A program made the translations under genes and the position numbers. 64,000 nt of DNA from Terfezia claveryi (taxonomy: Eukaryota > Ascomycota > Pezizomycetes > Pezizales > Pezizaceae), in assembly GCA_015179025.1 (NCBI GenBank), contig WHUX01000146.1, forward strand, positions 1 to 64,000, in the 5' to 3' direction. Within the stretch, counting starts at the first letter, position 1; every line of letters starts with the position of its first letter. Below the pieces are notes generated by a model, which was not told where the DNA came from, did not search any database, and saw only the letters and a program-made list of their open reading frames with translations. Of this stretch, positions 11,710-23,775 are shown one piece after another.

Positions 11710-11767
11710 TTACACCGCTTGTCTATACACCTCTATAGACACCAACACCCTACAATTCCCTACAACT

Positions 11768-13464
11768 ATGTCGATGTTGAGAGGATTACTTGGTGAAGCC
11801 TCTGATGAGCCTATGGCTGACACTGACAATGATAGTGTTGTCCAGGCACAGCAACGAGCTGAACAATTCATCAAGCAATACTATGTTCCCTCTTCTCAGA
11901 TTCCACAATTTCAGAAATGCTGGGGCACCCCCCGTCAACAAATAGGACTCAGATCAATATCCTCCTCCTCTCCTGAACCTATCATATGATCAGTTGCCCC
12001 ATTAGTAGCTCTATCTAATAATCCAGGACCCTCCACTAAGGGCAAGCGACCAGTAGCTCGCTACCAGACTCCCGTTGATCCTGGATACGCCGCCATGAAG
12101 GCACAAGTTCAGCGTTTAGAGGCAGAAAAGCAAGCTGCACTCGCACAAGTACAACAGCTATAACAGACACAGACAGCACATACTGAGTTCATTCAGCAAA
12201 GTACAGCAGATATCCAGAATACAGCTAATGCTACTGCCAACAAACATGCACAACTATCAAATGATATGCAAAGTGCACTCATACAATTCTAGAATCTTAT
12301 TATTTCTGGACAAACAAACCAGACAAAAGAATTCCAGACAATCCGCCACAACCTCCGATATCTCAAGGGACAAGCCGACTTCTACAATGATCAATACCAG
12401 CAACGGTTTGCTAGTATTGAAGTACAAATCAGTAGTATGAAAGGACAATTCACTAACTTTCAAGACCGACTTAAAAGGGTAGAACGTTGGGTACAGGCTC
12501 CTCAGCCTATATATCCTCCAGCAAATACAGCACAAAGACTCGAGCAAGCAGCAGGAGGTATGCCACCACCTCCTCCACCACCAGCAGAACAACTACGACC
12601 CAGAGACCCTTCTCCTCTGCTACCACCTCCAGTAGGACTTAGGATCTTTGAAGATAAGCAGATAGCAGGAAAAGCACCACCTCCAAATAAATTTAAGGGG
12701 CAACGAATGCATCTCGAAGGCTGGATCCTTCAAATGGACGATTACTTTCTCATCACTCTCACCCGAAATGAAGACCTGAAGCTAGCATATGTTGGGTTAT
12801 CAATAGACGGAAAAGCATTGGATTGGTAGAAGGCTAACCGAGTTAAGTATCATACTTGGAAGGAGGTTAAGGAACCATGGAACTGTATTATGGGGACCAC
12901 TACCAGGCAGATCAAGCATATCATGACCTAGCAGCGTTAAAAAAGACTGGTTCTATCTTGGACTATCTAACGGAGGTAGATAGGCTTAACAATTATGCCA
13001 AACTATCCGAGATGCAGGTCATCAATATTATAATCTCTAACCTTCCCCATGAACTCCACAAATCAATGGCTCACTACGAAAACTTTCGCACCTTCCTACA
13101 TCAATGGAGACAGAAACTTATCGAGATGGATATTATTAGTACTGAATTCCAAAGCCGCAACTGCAATACTCCTCCAAGTCAACTAGCAGCTAAAAAGCGT
13201 ACCTTTGAAGAGCGCATCCAGTTCGAAAACAAACCTACTCAACAGCCTAAACCCTTCGAAAAACTTCCGGATGCAATCTATCAAAGTAGACTCAAGGAAG
13301 GACGCTGCATTAAGTGTGGAAGAGATGATCACAGGTCTAACAAATATTCTTATGGAAGGCATGCCACTGAACCATACTCCTATAAACCAAATGTCGCTAC
13401 CACTACTAGTCAAACCCTAGTAACTACGGTCAAGAAAGCCCGAACAGATAAAGGACAGCTTTGA
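11768..13464 (+). pseudogene. E3 gag
   Basis: ATG at 11768, 59 bp after the LTR. The frame carries stops at about 11987, 12161 and 12289, another (TGG to TAG) after ALDW at 12827-12829, and a one-base frameshift near 12870, after which it continues to TGA 13462-13464. It has a central coiled-coil region, a Pro-rich stretch (about 12560-12640) and a capsid-like block. The zinc knuckle is damaged: CIKCGRDDHRSNKY has Tyr where the fourth Cys should be (C to Y by G to A). Confidence 0.85.
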
Positions 13465-13556
13465 ATTACAGAACTCGGCTCTGAGGAAGAACAGTTGTAA
13501 AACGAGTAAGGAGTACATCACCAACCGTCAGACGTACTCCTAGACATTTTCCTCTC

Positions 13557-16500
13557 ATGATGGTTCAAATTCTTATCGCTGGGGAAGAAGTTGAAGCAGT
13601 GGTAGACTGTGGAGCTAGTGCTCCAGTTGTTGGGAAAAGATTGGCAGTTAAGTTGGGAAATTGGAAGAGAGCTAGGGAAGTTAGGGTTAGGCAGGGAGAT
13701 GGATCTCGAATTTCTGGAGGAAAATATGTGGTTAATACTAGGTTTGATATGTTGGATTCCTCTTCTCATTTTTTGGGTAAGTTCAAGATGGATGCCGAAG
13801 TTTTGGATATTGGGAAGAAGGATATTATTTTGGGTTTATCTTGGTTTACAGAAAATAGATTTTCAGTGGATACTCAGGACAGTGCCTGAGATAGGTCTCT
13901 ACAGGTTTGATTATTCCGTGTTGTGTTAGATGGATTCCTACTGTTTCCGTTCTAGAAGTTGAAGAGCCACTAGAGGATGGCAAGATAGTGCTTATTATTG
14001 ATACAAGTGAACGATCCTCTCGTTATGCACATTGCTTTACTGTAGAACAGGCAGCTAGACTCCCTGAACATAAGCCGTGGGACCACGAAATCCCTTTCCA
14101 AGACCCAACTGCAAAGATACCATTCGGGGCTATCTATAAGACTACATGGGAGGAAGATGAAGCACTCCAGAAGTACCTTAATGAGAACCTTCCTACTACC
14201 AAAGTCCGACGTTCACGCTCCTCCGCTGGTGCTCCTATCCTATTTGTTCTAAAGAAAGACGGGTCCTCAAGGCTATGTGTCGATTACTGAGCCCTTAACC
14301 ACCTTACAGTACCAAACAAATACCCACTCCCTCTTATCTCAGAGTTACTTGATAAAACTCATGGAGGTAAATGGTTCACTCGATTAGACCTTAAGAATGG
14401 GTATAACCTCATCAGGATTGTACCAGGAGACGAATGGAAGACAGCATTCAGGACAAAGAAGGGAATATTCGAGTATACTGTAATGCTATTTGGGTTGACC
14501 AATGCCCCCACTACATTTCAAGAGATGATGGATATGATCTTCAAGGATATAGAAGGATGTATCTGGTACTTGGACGACATACTCATCTATGGAGGTGAGA
14601 CAGAGGAAGAACATCAACAAATAGTCGAAAAATTTCTTTAGTAATGCATCCAACATAGGTTAGCTGTTAACCTCATGAAGTCCGAGTTCCATGTCCAGGA
14701 GCCCTTATTCCTCGGGCATATCATCAATGGTCAACACATCCAAATGGACCCTTCAAAGCTCGAAACCATGTCCAAGTGGCCCATTCCCATTAAGAAGAAT
14801 GAGGTTCAAGCATTCCTAGGCTTCGCTAATTCCTACCGTCAATTCATTGCCAACTATAGTGCAAAAGCATGCCCCTTAATCGACTTGACAAAGGATCTTC
14901 CTTTCAGTTAGGGACACGAACAACAGCAAGCCTTTGATGACCTTCGAGAACGATTCCTCACTGCCCCTATCCTTACACAGTTTGACAGACAACTTGACAC
15001 AATTATAGAGACTAATGCTAGTAACCAAGCTATTGCTGGTATCCTCTCTTAATACCATGTTGTCAATAGAGGGAAGCAGCTTCACCCCATTGAATACCAT
15101 ACTAAAACCCTTTCCGCAGCTCAACGCAACTGGCCTATCTATGATAAAGAGTTGTTTGCAATTGTGGATTGCTTTCGGAAGTGGCGAGATTGGTTGGTTG
15201 GCATTCCAGTGAACGTCTATATAGACTACTAAGGGTTACAATATTTCAATACCAAGCAGAAGCTGAATTCCTGTCAAGCTACCTGGTACCTCCACATGTC
15301 CGAGTTCATCTATAATATTCACCACAGACCCGGTCCGAAGATGGGTAAGCCTGATGGCCTGTCTAGACGTTCAGGGGAAGAGAAATTAGGCATGGATGCT
15401 AGATTTTTTGAAGATAGACAGCTAATGGTACTTGGGGAAGAGGATGCAGAGGAAGCCGAAGATATTGAAGTAGAAGGAATAGATGTGGCCGGATGGCAGA
15501 AGAAGGATGGACTATGGGTGGTACCCTCCGAGTTTAAGTTGGAAGTGCTAAGACAGCACCATGATAGTCAAGTGGCAGGACATTGGGGAAGACATCGTAC
15601 TCAAGAGCTAGTATCAAGGAATTTTACATGGGATAAATGGCAGGAAGATATAACGAACTATGTAGCAGGATGTATTAAGTGTCAGAAAGCAAAGGCAGAT
15701 AGGCATAGCAGGCAAACGAAGTTGGTACCAATGCCAACTAGAGAACGACTATTTGAGGAAATAGCTATGGACTTCGTTGGTGAGCTACCAGAGTCAGAAG
15801 GTTTCAATGCAATACTCGTTATCACGGACCAGTTTACAAAAGTACAACACTATATTCCAGCAAAAACTACATAGATAGTATCCGATATTACTGATACCTA
15901 TATTAACAAGATATGGAGACTCTATGGCCTCCTCCGACATATTACCTCTGACCGCGGTCCACAGTTTGCTTCCAGATTCCTCAAGGAGCTTAACCAAAAG
16001 CTCAACATAACTCTCTGCCTCTCTACTGCCTATCGCCCTCAGACCAATGGACTTGCTGAATGAGCAGTCCAAACACTTAAGCAGTACCTCCGCATCTACT
16101 GTCATGATAGGCAAGCTCGTTGGAAACGATGGCTACCCTTAGCCGAGTTTGCCTATAATACTGCCGCCCACTCTACCCATAAGTACTCCCCTTACCAAAG
16201 TTTGTATGGCTTCGACCCTCGCACCATTCACCTTTCAGATGACTACGAATTCTCCTCTCCTGCCGCAGAAGAATGGCTAGACCGAATGACAACTGTGCAT
16301 AACCAAATCCACGATACCCTCAAGCAAATTAACTACAAAAGAAGTGCTATACACCTCGAGAAGGCACACAGGTTTGCTATCGACGATTGGGTATTGGTTG
16401 ACTGCCGGAACTTACAGATACGAGCTGGGAATAACCGTTCCCTTACCAGCAAGTCGATAGGGCCCTACAAGGTCATTGAAGCTATTGGTTCACATGCATA

Positions 16501-16804
16501 CAGGCTCGAAGTTCCATAAGGCATATGATGGCACAATGTTGTTCATGTTACCCTCCTAAAGCCATTCAGACAATGAGATGAGCCACAAGATATGGACTAA
16601 GATGAACCAGATATTTTTGAAGTCAAATCCATTGTGGACTCCCGCAAAAGTCGAGGAGTAGTCAAGTATAGGGTACGTTGGGAAGGATATACGGAGTTTG
16701 AAGACACTTGGGAGACCTTCGACAAGTTGGATAACTGTCCGGAGAAGCTCAGAGAGTATCGAGAGAAGTTCCCCAATAAACCACGAGTCGATAGGGACGT
16801 CTGA
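13557..16804 (+). pseudogene. E3 pol: protease, RT, RNase H, integrase, chromodomain
   Basis: Protease (VDCGASAPVV at about 13599) is in one frame; RT onward from about 13907 is in another, so an indel lies near 13890. RT has LCVDY followed by TGA (14288-14290), an intact YLDD near 14569-14580 and LGFANSYRQF. Integrase has GHWGRH...CIKCQ, MDFV and SDRGPQF, and Glu in TNGLAE followed by a TGA. The chromodomain near the C-terminus is well preserved (YRVRWEGYTEFEDTWE, about 16670-16715) and the ORF ends at TGA 16802-16804. At least ten stops are present. Confidence 0.92.
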
Positions 16805-17095
16805 GGCTAGGACTCACGTCAAGTTATACAATGAATGAAGACATGGTACCTTTTACCCTCCTACTCGTCACCTTTTCCCTGTGGGTTTTTTGGCGAGAGG
16901 TTTGGTTTTTAACGGCCATGGCATACATGTGTAGGCACACCGGTCTTATGGTACCCTTAAATAGGATAGAGGTATCTAGCTATAAGGTTAGAGCCTAGCC
17001 ATCACAGTTACCTGAGTCATTACTAATACTTGTCTTCTCTAGGGTCGGAAGGACTTGTATTCAGCTGAGGACAGCTGCCTCGAAATGGGGAGTAA

Positions 17096-17720
17096 TGTTG
17101 TGGCTCAGGTAAGAGACCTACCCTCCCCTGGGATAACCAATACCCTACTACGGCTAACTGTCTTGGCTTGATCACCCATACAGATGTCATAGTGCGTCTA
17201 AGGAATGGCGTTAAAGGGATTGGGTAATGGAAGTGTGTGACCTCTGATAATAAATCTTATGCATGTACCCTCTTCAATATGTTTCTATTATATTCTTTTG
17301 TTTGTCATTCATGTATCGTTATTGGATGTACTCGAGTTCAGGTCCTGTATGACAGCCTGACTGCAATGCGTTGAAGTTCAGGCTGCCTAATCAATATATG
17401 TCAGACTGCAGTATTCCTAATTAGGAAGTGGTTACCCATTTAGGTAACGACCTGATATCAATGCTACTAAGCTGTTATAGGAAGCATTGTCCAGATCTAA
17501 TTATTCATTATCAGATCTAAGCTTCTATATAACCTACCGCTTTTATATAGTTAATACATTAAGACCCAAGCGGTGTTCTAAGTCTACAAATAGCTTTACT
17601 CTTATCGAGTCTGCTTTACACCTGAGTTGTTACTGCGTTTATACTTGTACTTATTACCGATAACCTCTTTATACCTCTACCGCCGACTTGTATATTCGTA
17701 GTTACAGCCCGCCTGTAACA
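17096..17720 (+). repeat. 3' LTR of E3
   Basis: Partner of 11116-11709 with one extra block of about 31 bp around 17450-17481. It is followed immediately by the target duplication TATAC. Confidence 0.95.
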
Positions 17721-17725
17721 TATAC

Positions 17726-18730
17726 CCTCTGGTTAGTACGAGTTCAAGGACGCAGTTGCCAAAAAGTACATGGAATTCCAGTATCACTTGCGGAAGGCCA
17801 AAAAAGTCAAGTACTCTATGAGCCTGAAGGAGCTACAGACTATGCTGAGCAAAACCATTGCAAAATGCATGCCTAAGGATATCCTCACTAAGTTCAAACA
17901 GTGATATCCCATTACTGATGAAGACCTAAAAGACTTTACCCGTCATCTCTCCAGCGTCCACCCCCTTATACTTGCCGGTCATAAGGACAAAAAAATTCTC
18001 GCCTTCAGAATATGCATTCCCGCAACGTTCCTCACACACTCAAAGAGACAAAACATTTACTTCCTGCATATGTAGAGGTATCGGGTCATTGTGGTGAGTA
18101 CAAAACACACAACTATTCTTTGTGGGCTAAGTATGTGGATCACCCATACATGAGTGCAAACTTATTGGAGGATGGGGAGTGTGCAAAGGAGTGGTTGTCG
18201 GCACAGGCACCCTTATTCAAGTATCTGTCATAAGTACTCAAGCTCATGGATTTCCAAAGTTACGAGCAGATGACTACTCACCCGTGGTTAGATAAGCTCC
18301 TAGTAAATCAAGCAAAGAATTTGGGATAAAAGGTCGAGCAGGTGGGACATCTGCCATGTTGGAGGTTCCTTTACACAAAGTGGCAGGGATTTGGTATGGC
18401 CTCGCCATAAATTGTGACCAAGAGTTCTCGGGGGTACTCCACCGGGACAGGAATGATGTCAAGCATAGCATGAACTGTATAATTCCATAGGGTGACTGGC
18501 AGGGTGCTGATTTATTGTTCTAGGAGATTTGGCAGCGAGTATAAATCTCTGAGGGGGAAGTTATTTTTTTCCAGTCTCATGCACTTACCCATAATATTTC
18601 CCCATTACATGCCGGTAGAGTACACAATGCTGTTGATTTGTATTCCCTTCAAGCAATCTTAGACTTGGATAAGAAACACCGATATCCGGAAAAAGCTCAA
18701 GGTGGGAAACGCAAATCTCGCTGTACCTAG
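17726..18730 (+). pseudogene. TET/JBP-like 2-oxoglutarate/Fe(II) dioxygenase, fragment 3 (main part)
   Basis: Host coding sequence resuming exactly after the E3 duplication. It is readable to TAG 18728-18730, with stops TAG near 17732 and TGA near 17902 (both in Trp-like contexts), later TAG/TAA stops and one frameshift near 18040. The C-terminal third fits the double-stranded beta-helix of Tet-like dioxygenases: HRD (H 18440-18442, D 18446-18448) as the HxD iron motif, then GDWQGADLLF in place of the usual G-(D/E)-W-x-G-G-(D/E) strand, ISEGEVIFFQSH, a distal His (SHALTHN, about 18578-18592) and an Arg soon after (GRVHN). Known family members oxidise 5-methylcytosine or thymine, and fungal ones are often linked to transposons. 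Function here is inferred by motif only; another Fe/2OG enzyme is the main alternative. Confidence 0.6.
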
Positions 18731-19390
18731 TTGTTTGGTATGTTTTTTTTTATTTTTCCCTCATGTATTTGCTATTTCTAAGCTATACTTTGTTTGCTGA
18801 TATGTTTGTTTGCTGATGGATTTCTTTATCATGTTTCTTCTGAGTTAGGTTTGATTTGTATGCTAGTTTAGGTAGTACAAATTTCATTAGAAACCGCAAT
18901 CTATTTTCTAGTAGCACATGCAGATTCGAAGCTTGCTGGTTTAGGCAATGCTTCCTAATATAGATAAACACAGGATACATAAAATTACTTGAAATCTGCT
19001 GTATCAAAAGACTAGTCAAACATTGGTTCTTTCTGGCATTGTTGGCGGTCATGTAAGTCACCGACAAGCTAAGTTTGCAAACTAACATGGCCATCGGTGG
19101 CAGGCCATGTATAGCCAACGGTTAGGTCCTACAGTAAAGACCCATATATTATATATAACTGTTCAGCAGACTGTATTTAGAATTTGTATAGACAATCTTT
19201 TAATACAATAGTGCCCCACAACACAGCAACCGCAACACTGCAACATCGCAACACCGCTACACTGCAACACCGCAACACCGCAACACCGCAACACTGCAAC
19301 ACCGCAACACTGCAACACACAAACACAATATCCTACAAATACTGTTAGTTACCCTTACTCATTCTTTCTATAACAGAAGTTGCTAACATT
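18731..19390. other. Non-coding stretch with a CAACACYG repeat
   Basis: No supported gene. A 9-bp tandem repeat (GCAACACCG and variants, about 12 copies) lies at 19215-19318. An ORF on the minus strand (18783-19118) has no recognisable features. Confidence 0.5.
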
Positions 19391-20318
19391 CATGTCTTAG
19401 ATGCCCCGCCACGCCAACTATACGAGATTGAACGCCTCCGGTTGCCAGTCATTGGCAAATTTGGTCATGTCAACCCAGCTGATTACGATCCAGCTGTAGT
19501 CCGGCTACATATGTATGAGTACTATGATATCGGCCGGTTCCTTTACTTCCGGTTCGATGAGAAAAACTGGATTCCTAAGAAGGCGATCTACCACTACAAT
19601 CAGGAATGGGCCCATCTGGCTATTCCATTACATCAAGCCATAGAGGCCAAGCGGGTATTTTCTGAGTAAGGGACAATACTCTTGCCAGCTTCATGACCGG
19701 CCTCCGGAGGTCATCGAGCTTTGGCTTCGTACTTTTTCTGGTGTAAAATACCAGGATCAGTATAGATACCAATGGAGGTCCTAGCTGGACCAGGTCAGAA
19801 TGGCCACTACAGCTGGCAACCTAGCTCCAAATCTGCCACCCATCTGCATCATGTCAACTCTCCTTCTCAGGGTCCAGGGAGGTTTCCGATGAAGAAGACA
19901 ATTTGAACTTCCTGTAGATGCTGGTGACAGAGTTCACAATTGGTTTCTCCCATTCTTCTTGGCCTTTGTCAGAAGGCCGAAATGTGTGAGGCATGTCTGG
20001 AGGTATAACCTTCAGTTTATGCATGAGGATCTTTTGGAGAGCTGGGATTGGGATAATGTGGAAGGGAATCCACCAGTCCCACTGTTTGCTGGCTTGACTA
20101 TGGTAGTTAAGAAACTAGCTCCAAAGATGCTTATTCATATCTTGGAAAACCGCCGGCAACAGTGGGCAACAAGTGGCCTCCATAATGAATTGGCTACAAC
20201 CACTGATCTCACAATGGATAAGCCAGAAGTCGCAATGGAGCCATTTGCCAATGTGGGAATGGGTGGAGTCAGGGCAAACTACTTCCCTAACTTGGATATA
20301 GATGAATGTTCTAACTAG
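19391..20318 (+). pseudogene. Unrecognised decayed coding region
   Basis: Two overlapping readable stretches: one to the stop near 19667 (YDPAVVRLHMYEYYDIGRFL, rich in aromatics) and, in another frame, about 19680-20318 (VDAGDRVHNWFLPFFLAF; ending NLDIDECSN). In the second, a TAG replaces a likely Trp at about 19788 and another stop sits near 19890. Composition looks like real protein rather than repeat translation, and the stops look mutational. I do not recognise the family. It may be a host gene or an accessory gene of a lost transposon. Confidence 0.45.
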
Positions 20319-20389
20319 GTCCGTAGTCAACTGGTTAGCGTAGATGGAGTTGCTGATGCAGCATGGGATGGGGCTTTATCTTGGTAGGA

Positions 20390-20677
20390 TTTTGTGGGAC
20401 TGGTTTTGTTTATGGAGTTTTGGAGCTTTTGGGAGTGTTTTTTTTTAAGTGTTTGTTTTTTTTATAGGTTTTTTACTTTGTATTTTTTTGGGGGGCTTTT
20501 GGGAGTGTTTTTTTTTTAAGTGTCTGTTTTTTTTATAGGTTTTTTACTTAGTATTTTTTTTTGGGCTTTGGGAGTGTTTTTTTTTTTTTTTTTTTTTTTT
20601 ATTGGTTTTTTACTTAGTATTTTTTTTTTGTAAGGTGGTTTTTTTTTTATAGAGGTGTTTTTAAAATGGGATTTTTC
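20390..20677. repeat. T-rich tandem repeat
   Basis: About three and a half copies of a roughly 75-bp unit with GGGAGTGTTTTTTTT and TTATAGGTTTTTTACTTAG, with long T runs. Confidence 0.75.
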
Positions 20678-20814
20678 AATAGTCATATTTGGCTATACAT
20701 GTGTGGCCCTGACAACGGCTCTGACAACGGCTCCATTCGCAATGCATTCGGCTAGAGTCCATACCTTGCATCATAGGAATTCGGGCAATATATATATACA
20801 TGTCTCAAAGGCAT

Positions 20815-22367
20815 GCACCATTTCACAGATAGCAACAAGGATTTACCACAACACCACAGTGGCCATAGCGACATTAAAAGTACTAAATAGGGATATATCC
20901 GATATGAAGGTAATTTTGTTGCAACATTTGGTCAAAGAATATCAGAGATAACATAAGTGACCTATCGAAGAAAATACTCAGTAGAGGTATACCTGAAATG
21001 AAGGTTATTATGTAGAGAAACATTAGGTCAAAGAACAAGAGGTTGTACCATGCGCAATAGTAGCCTTTAAAGATCATGATACCATAACTTCTTTGCAACA
21101 ACACAAGTGTTTTAACCATTGCTTTACTTAATTACACTCTTACCGGTCTCTATACTCTTACCACCAGTGAAAGTATACAAAATACCATTATCTAGAGCCA
21201 GCGAAGCATGAATTGCATGCATATATAGAGGCCGAAAAGCCATCATTTCTATATGTTTGTCTTCTCATTCGTTTCCCATATATGGGTATTTCCTCCTTTG
21301 TACTAGGTTTTGCTAATTGCAGGAGGAGCCCCAACTGACGCAGCGGGATGATTGTAGGTAAGACATGTAATCTGGTTTCAAGATAGCGCCAGTCGATGCA
21401 ATGGCTGGCGGCAAGACATGGCAAGTCCCTATTTCCAAGGTGTACCCGGCTGGGACTTAGAGCTTTTCTCCTGTTCATTCCTTCCAAATAATTTTGCTTG
21501 CTCAATTCTACCTGGTTTGCTCGCTCATTTTCTCGCTCATTTGCTCGCTCATTTTCTTGCTGATTTGCTTGCTCAATTCTAGGCTAATTTGTTTGTTCGA
21601 TTATATACTGATTTGCTTGCTTGATTCTAGGCTGATTTGCTCACTCGATTATATGCTGATTTGCTTGCTCGATTATATGCTGATTTGCTCGCTCGATTCT
21701 AGATTGATTTCCTTGCTCGATTATATGCTGATTTGCTTGCTCGATTATATGCTAATTTGCTCGCTCGATTATATGCTGATTTGCTTGCTCGATTATATGC
21801 TGATTTGGTCTCTCGATTCTAGGCTGATTTCTTCGCTCGATTCTATACCAGTGTTAATTCCTTGCTCAATTCTCTGCTGATTTCCTTTCTCAATTCTAAG
21901 CTGATTTGCTTGCTCAATTCTATGCTGATTTGCTCGCTCATTTTCTCGTTGATTTGCTTGCTCGATTCTAGGCTAATTTGCTCGCTTGATTGTATGCTAA
22001 TTTGCTCGCTCGATTGTAGGCTGATTTCCTCACTCGATTCGGTGATATTCTTGCTCAATTCTCTACTGATTTCCTTGCTCAATTCTAGGCTGATTTCCTC
22101 GCTCATTCTAGGCTAAGTTGCTTGCTCAATTCTAGTGGATATCCAGGTTAATATGGATAGTAATTGCAGGCTCATATGGATGGTGAATTTAGGATTCTAG
22201 GGACGCAGATGTAATGGCTGGTACAGATGGGGGTTTTGGGGCGCAGTATGTTAGATAGCCTTATTAGATAATCGTGAGAATAAAATAGATTATTTTAAGT
22301 ATGGCCCAGGCAATCCTGGAATGGCCCGGTCCATACCGGTATGGCCAGGAATCCTGGAACAGCTCAT
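20815..22367 (-). mobile_element. TE-C2: inverted, truncated copy of TE-C1
   Basis: The reverse complement matches 42568-43830 in order: the CCATACCGGTATGGACC end, the ATCCATTTTATTCTCAC block, the 24-bp minisatellite, a block with GGTATACCTCTACTGAGT, and the GTGGTAAATCCTTGTTGCTATC block. The outer GC-rich part present at the right of TE-C1 is missing here. No transposase ORF. Confidence 0.75.
21500..22130. repeat. 24-bp minisatellite of TE-C2
   Basis: About 25 variant copies of GATTTGCTCGCTCGATTCTAGGCT. The unit is eight codons long, so several frames stay open and give spurious leucine-rich or ISLESSEQ-type proteins. Confidence 0.9.
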
Positions 22368-22732
22368 GAGTGTTTTTGAGACTTATATATATATGCGGAA
22401 AACTGGTGTTTTTGAGACTTATATATAAAACTAGTGTTTTTGAGACTTATATATATATGCAGGAAACTGGTGTTTTTAGGACTTGTTTTGAGACCTAGAT
22501 GTATATGCGAGAAACTCATGCATTTGAGGCCTACCAGCATATGAGTTTCTCGAATATATATATATAAGCCTCGCAAGCTTGAGTTCCAAATACATAGGTT
22601 TCGCAAGCATTAGTTTCTCTAATATATATATATACATGGGCCCAATAGATTAATTCCCATGATGCAAGGTATAGACTCCAGCGTTGCAAGTACCTATGTC
22701 AGGGCCGCATATATAGCCAAATATGACTATTG

Positions 22733-23360
22733 CCGGCGCAGTGATAGCGTGCCTTAGCGTTACAACTATATTTGTTGGTTATGCTAATCTAAGCTGGCAT
22801 ACTTGAGCAACTGTCAAATGGGGCTGCCAAGCGGGGTAGTTAGGTGGACTAGCACACCTCTAAGTTTCGATAGCATACCCAAGCAACTGTCGAATGGAGC
22901 TGCCAAGTGGGGTAGTTGGGTGGCTAAGTTTCGTGTCAACAAAGGAAGCAAGTTCAATTGATAGCATTACCCTGCCTCCGAGGTCGACAGGCCATGCTGC
23001 CATGCCAGGTTCGTAGGTTTATGTAGAGGGCGTTTCTAGATAATATGGGGTCAGACCTTGTAACCACTATCTCTTATACATATAGATAGGGTACATGTCG
23101 CCTGAGTACTTCGCGTGAGGCACCAAGAGCCCAAGCTTAGCAGCTCCGTGAGTTCAAAGCAGGTTAGCATAGTATCTTGGCGAGTACTCTGTAGATTGCT
23201 AATTTAGAGCTCGATCGTTCGCCCCATTATGTTGGTGCACTGCATTGCAAGAATAAGATCTTCAAATAACATGGAGTTTTGGAGCTGTTTTGGAGCTGTT
23301 TTGGAGCTTTCGCATGACATATTGCTAAAAGTATTAATCTATCTTCATGTGTCTACAATA
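22733..23360. other. Non-coding stretch with a 77-bp duplication
   Basis: No gene seen. A unit with GCAACTGTC and GGGCTGCCAAG is present twice between about 22795 and 22935. No tRNA-like clover was found. Confidence 0.5.
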
Positions 23361-23775
23361 AATCATAAGGCCTTACCAAATAAGGTATCGTACCCTGAAT
23401 TTTTAGCGGTGTCTGCGAAAAATATATAACACGCTATTGCTAGAAGTAATTTAGCTTCATACTGTACCTAATAAATCATAAGGCCTTACCAAATAAGGTA
23501 TTGTACCCTGAATTTTTAGCGGTGTCCGCGAAAAATATATAACATGCTATTGCTAGAAGTAATCTAGCTTCATACTGTCTGCAATAAATTATAAGGCCTT
23601 ACTAAATAAGGTATCGTACCCTAAATTTTTAGCAGTGTCCACGAAAAATATATAACATGCTATTGCTAGAAGTAATCTAGCTTCATGCTGTCTGCAATAA
23701 ATCATAAGGCCTTACCAAATAAGTATTATACCCTGAATTTTTAGCGGTGTCTACAAAAAATATATAACTGCTAAG
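23361..23775. repeat. 113-bp tandem satellite, about four copies
   Basis: Units begin at 23361, 23474, 23587 and 23700 with AATCATAAGGCCTTAC, an exact spacing of 113 bp. Differences between copies are few and mostly transitions. Confidence 0.95.

Larger units (their letters stand above)
11116..17720 (+). mobile_element. E3: Ty3/gypsy chromovirus LTR retrotransposon
   Basis: LTRs of 594 bp (11116-11709) and 625 bp (17096-17720), starting TGTTGTGGCTCAGG and ending CTGTAACA, flank gag and pol on the plus strand. Perfect 5-bp duplication TATAC (11111-11115, 17721-17725). The length difference comes mainly from about 31 extra bases in the 3' LTR (around 17450-17481). The many stops and two or more frameshifts make it inactive. 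It differs from E1 and E2 in LTR, gag and integrase and is a separate lineage. Confidence 0.95.
20678..22732. mobile_element. TE-E: TIR element carrying TE-C2
   Basis: The ends are inverted copies: CAATAGTCATATTTGGCTAT at 20678 and its complement up to 22732, followed inward by matching GGCCCTGACA and CATACCTTGCATCAT blocks (about 20705-20800, 22640-22710). No ORF of its own. The right part (22370-22630) contains hairpin units of the GCGAGAAACTCATGCATT type. The interior is mostly another element (TE-C2). Confidence 0.65.

Noticed and set aside
21494..22116. ORFs of Leu/Ser-rich and ISLESSEQ repeats (also 43003-43420, 47831-48235)
   Set aside because: The 24-bp minisatellite keeps frames open on both strands; it lies within non-coding TIR elements.
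22733..23360. Possible tRNA or other small RNA gene
   Set aside because: No clover-leaf arms or internal promoter boxes in correct spacing were found here or elsewhere in the window.
23361..23775. CRISPR-like repeat array
   Set aside because: Contiguous 113-bp tandem units with no unique spacers, in a eukaryotic context without cas genes. The same holds for the other arrays.
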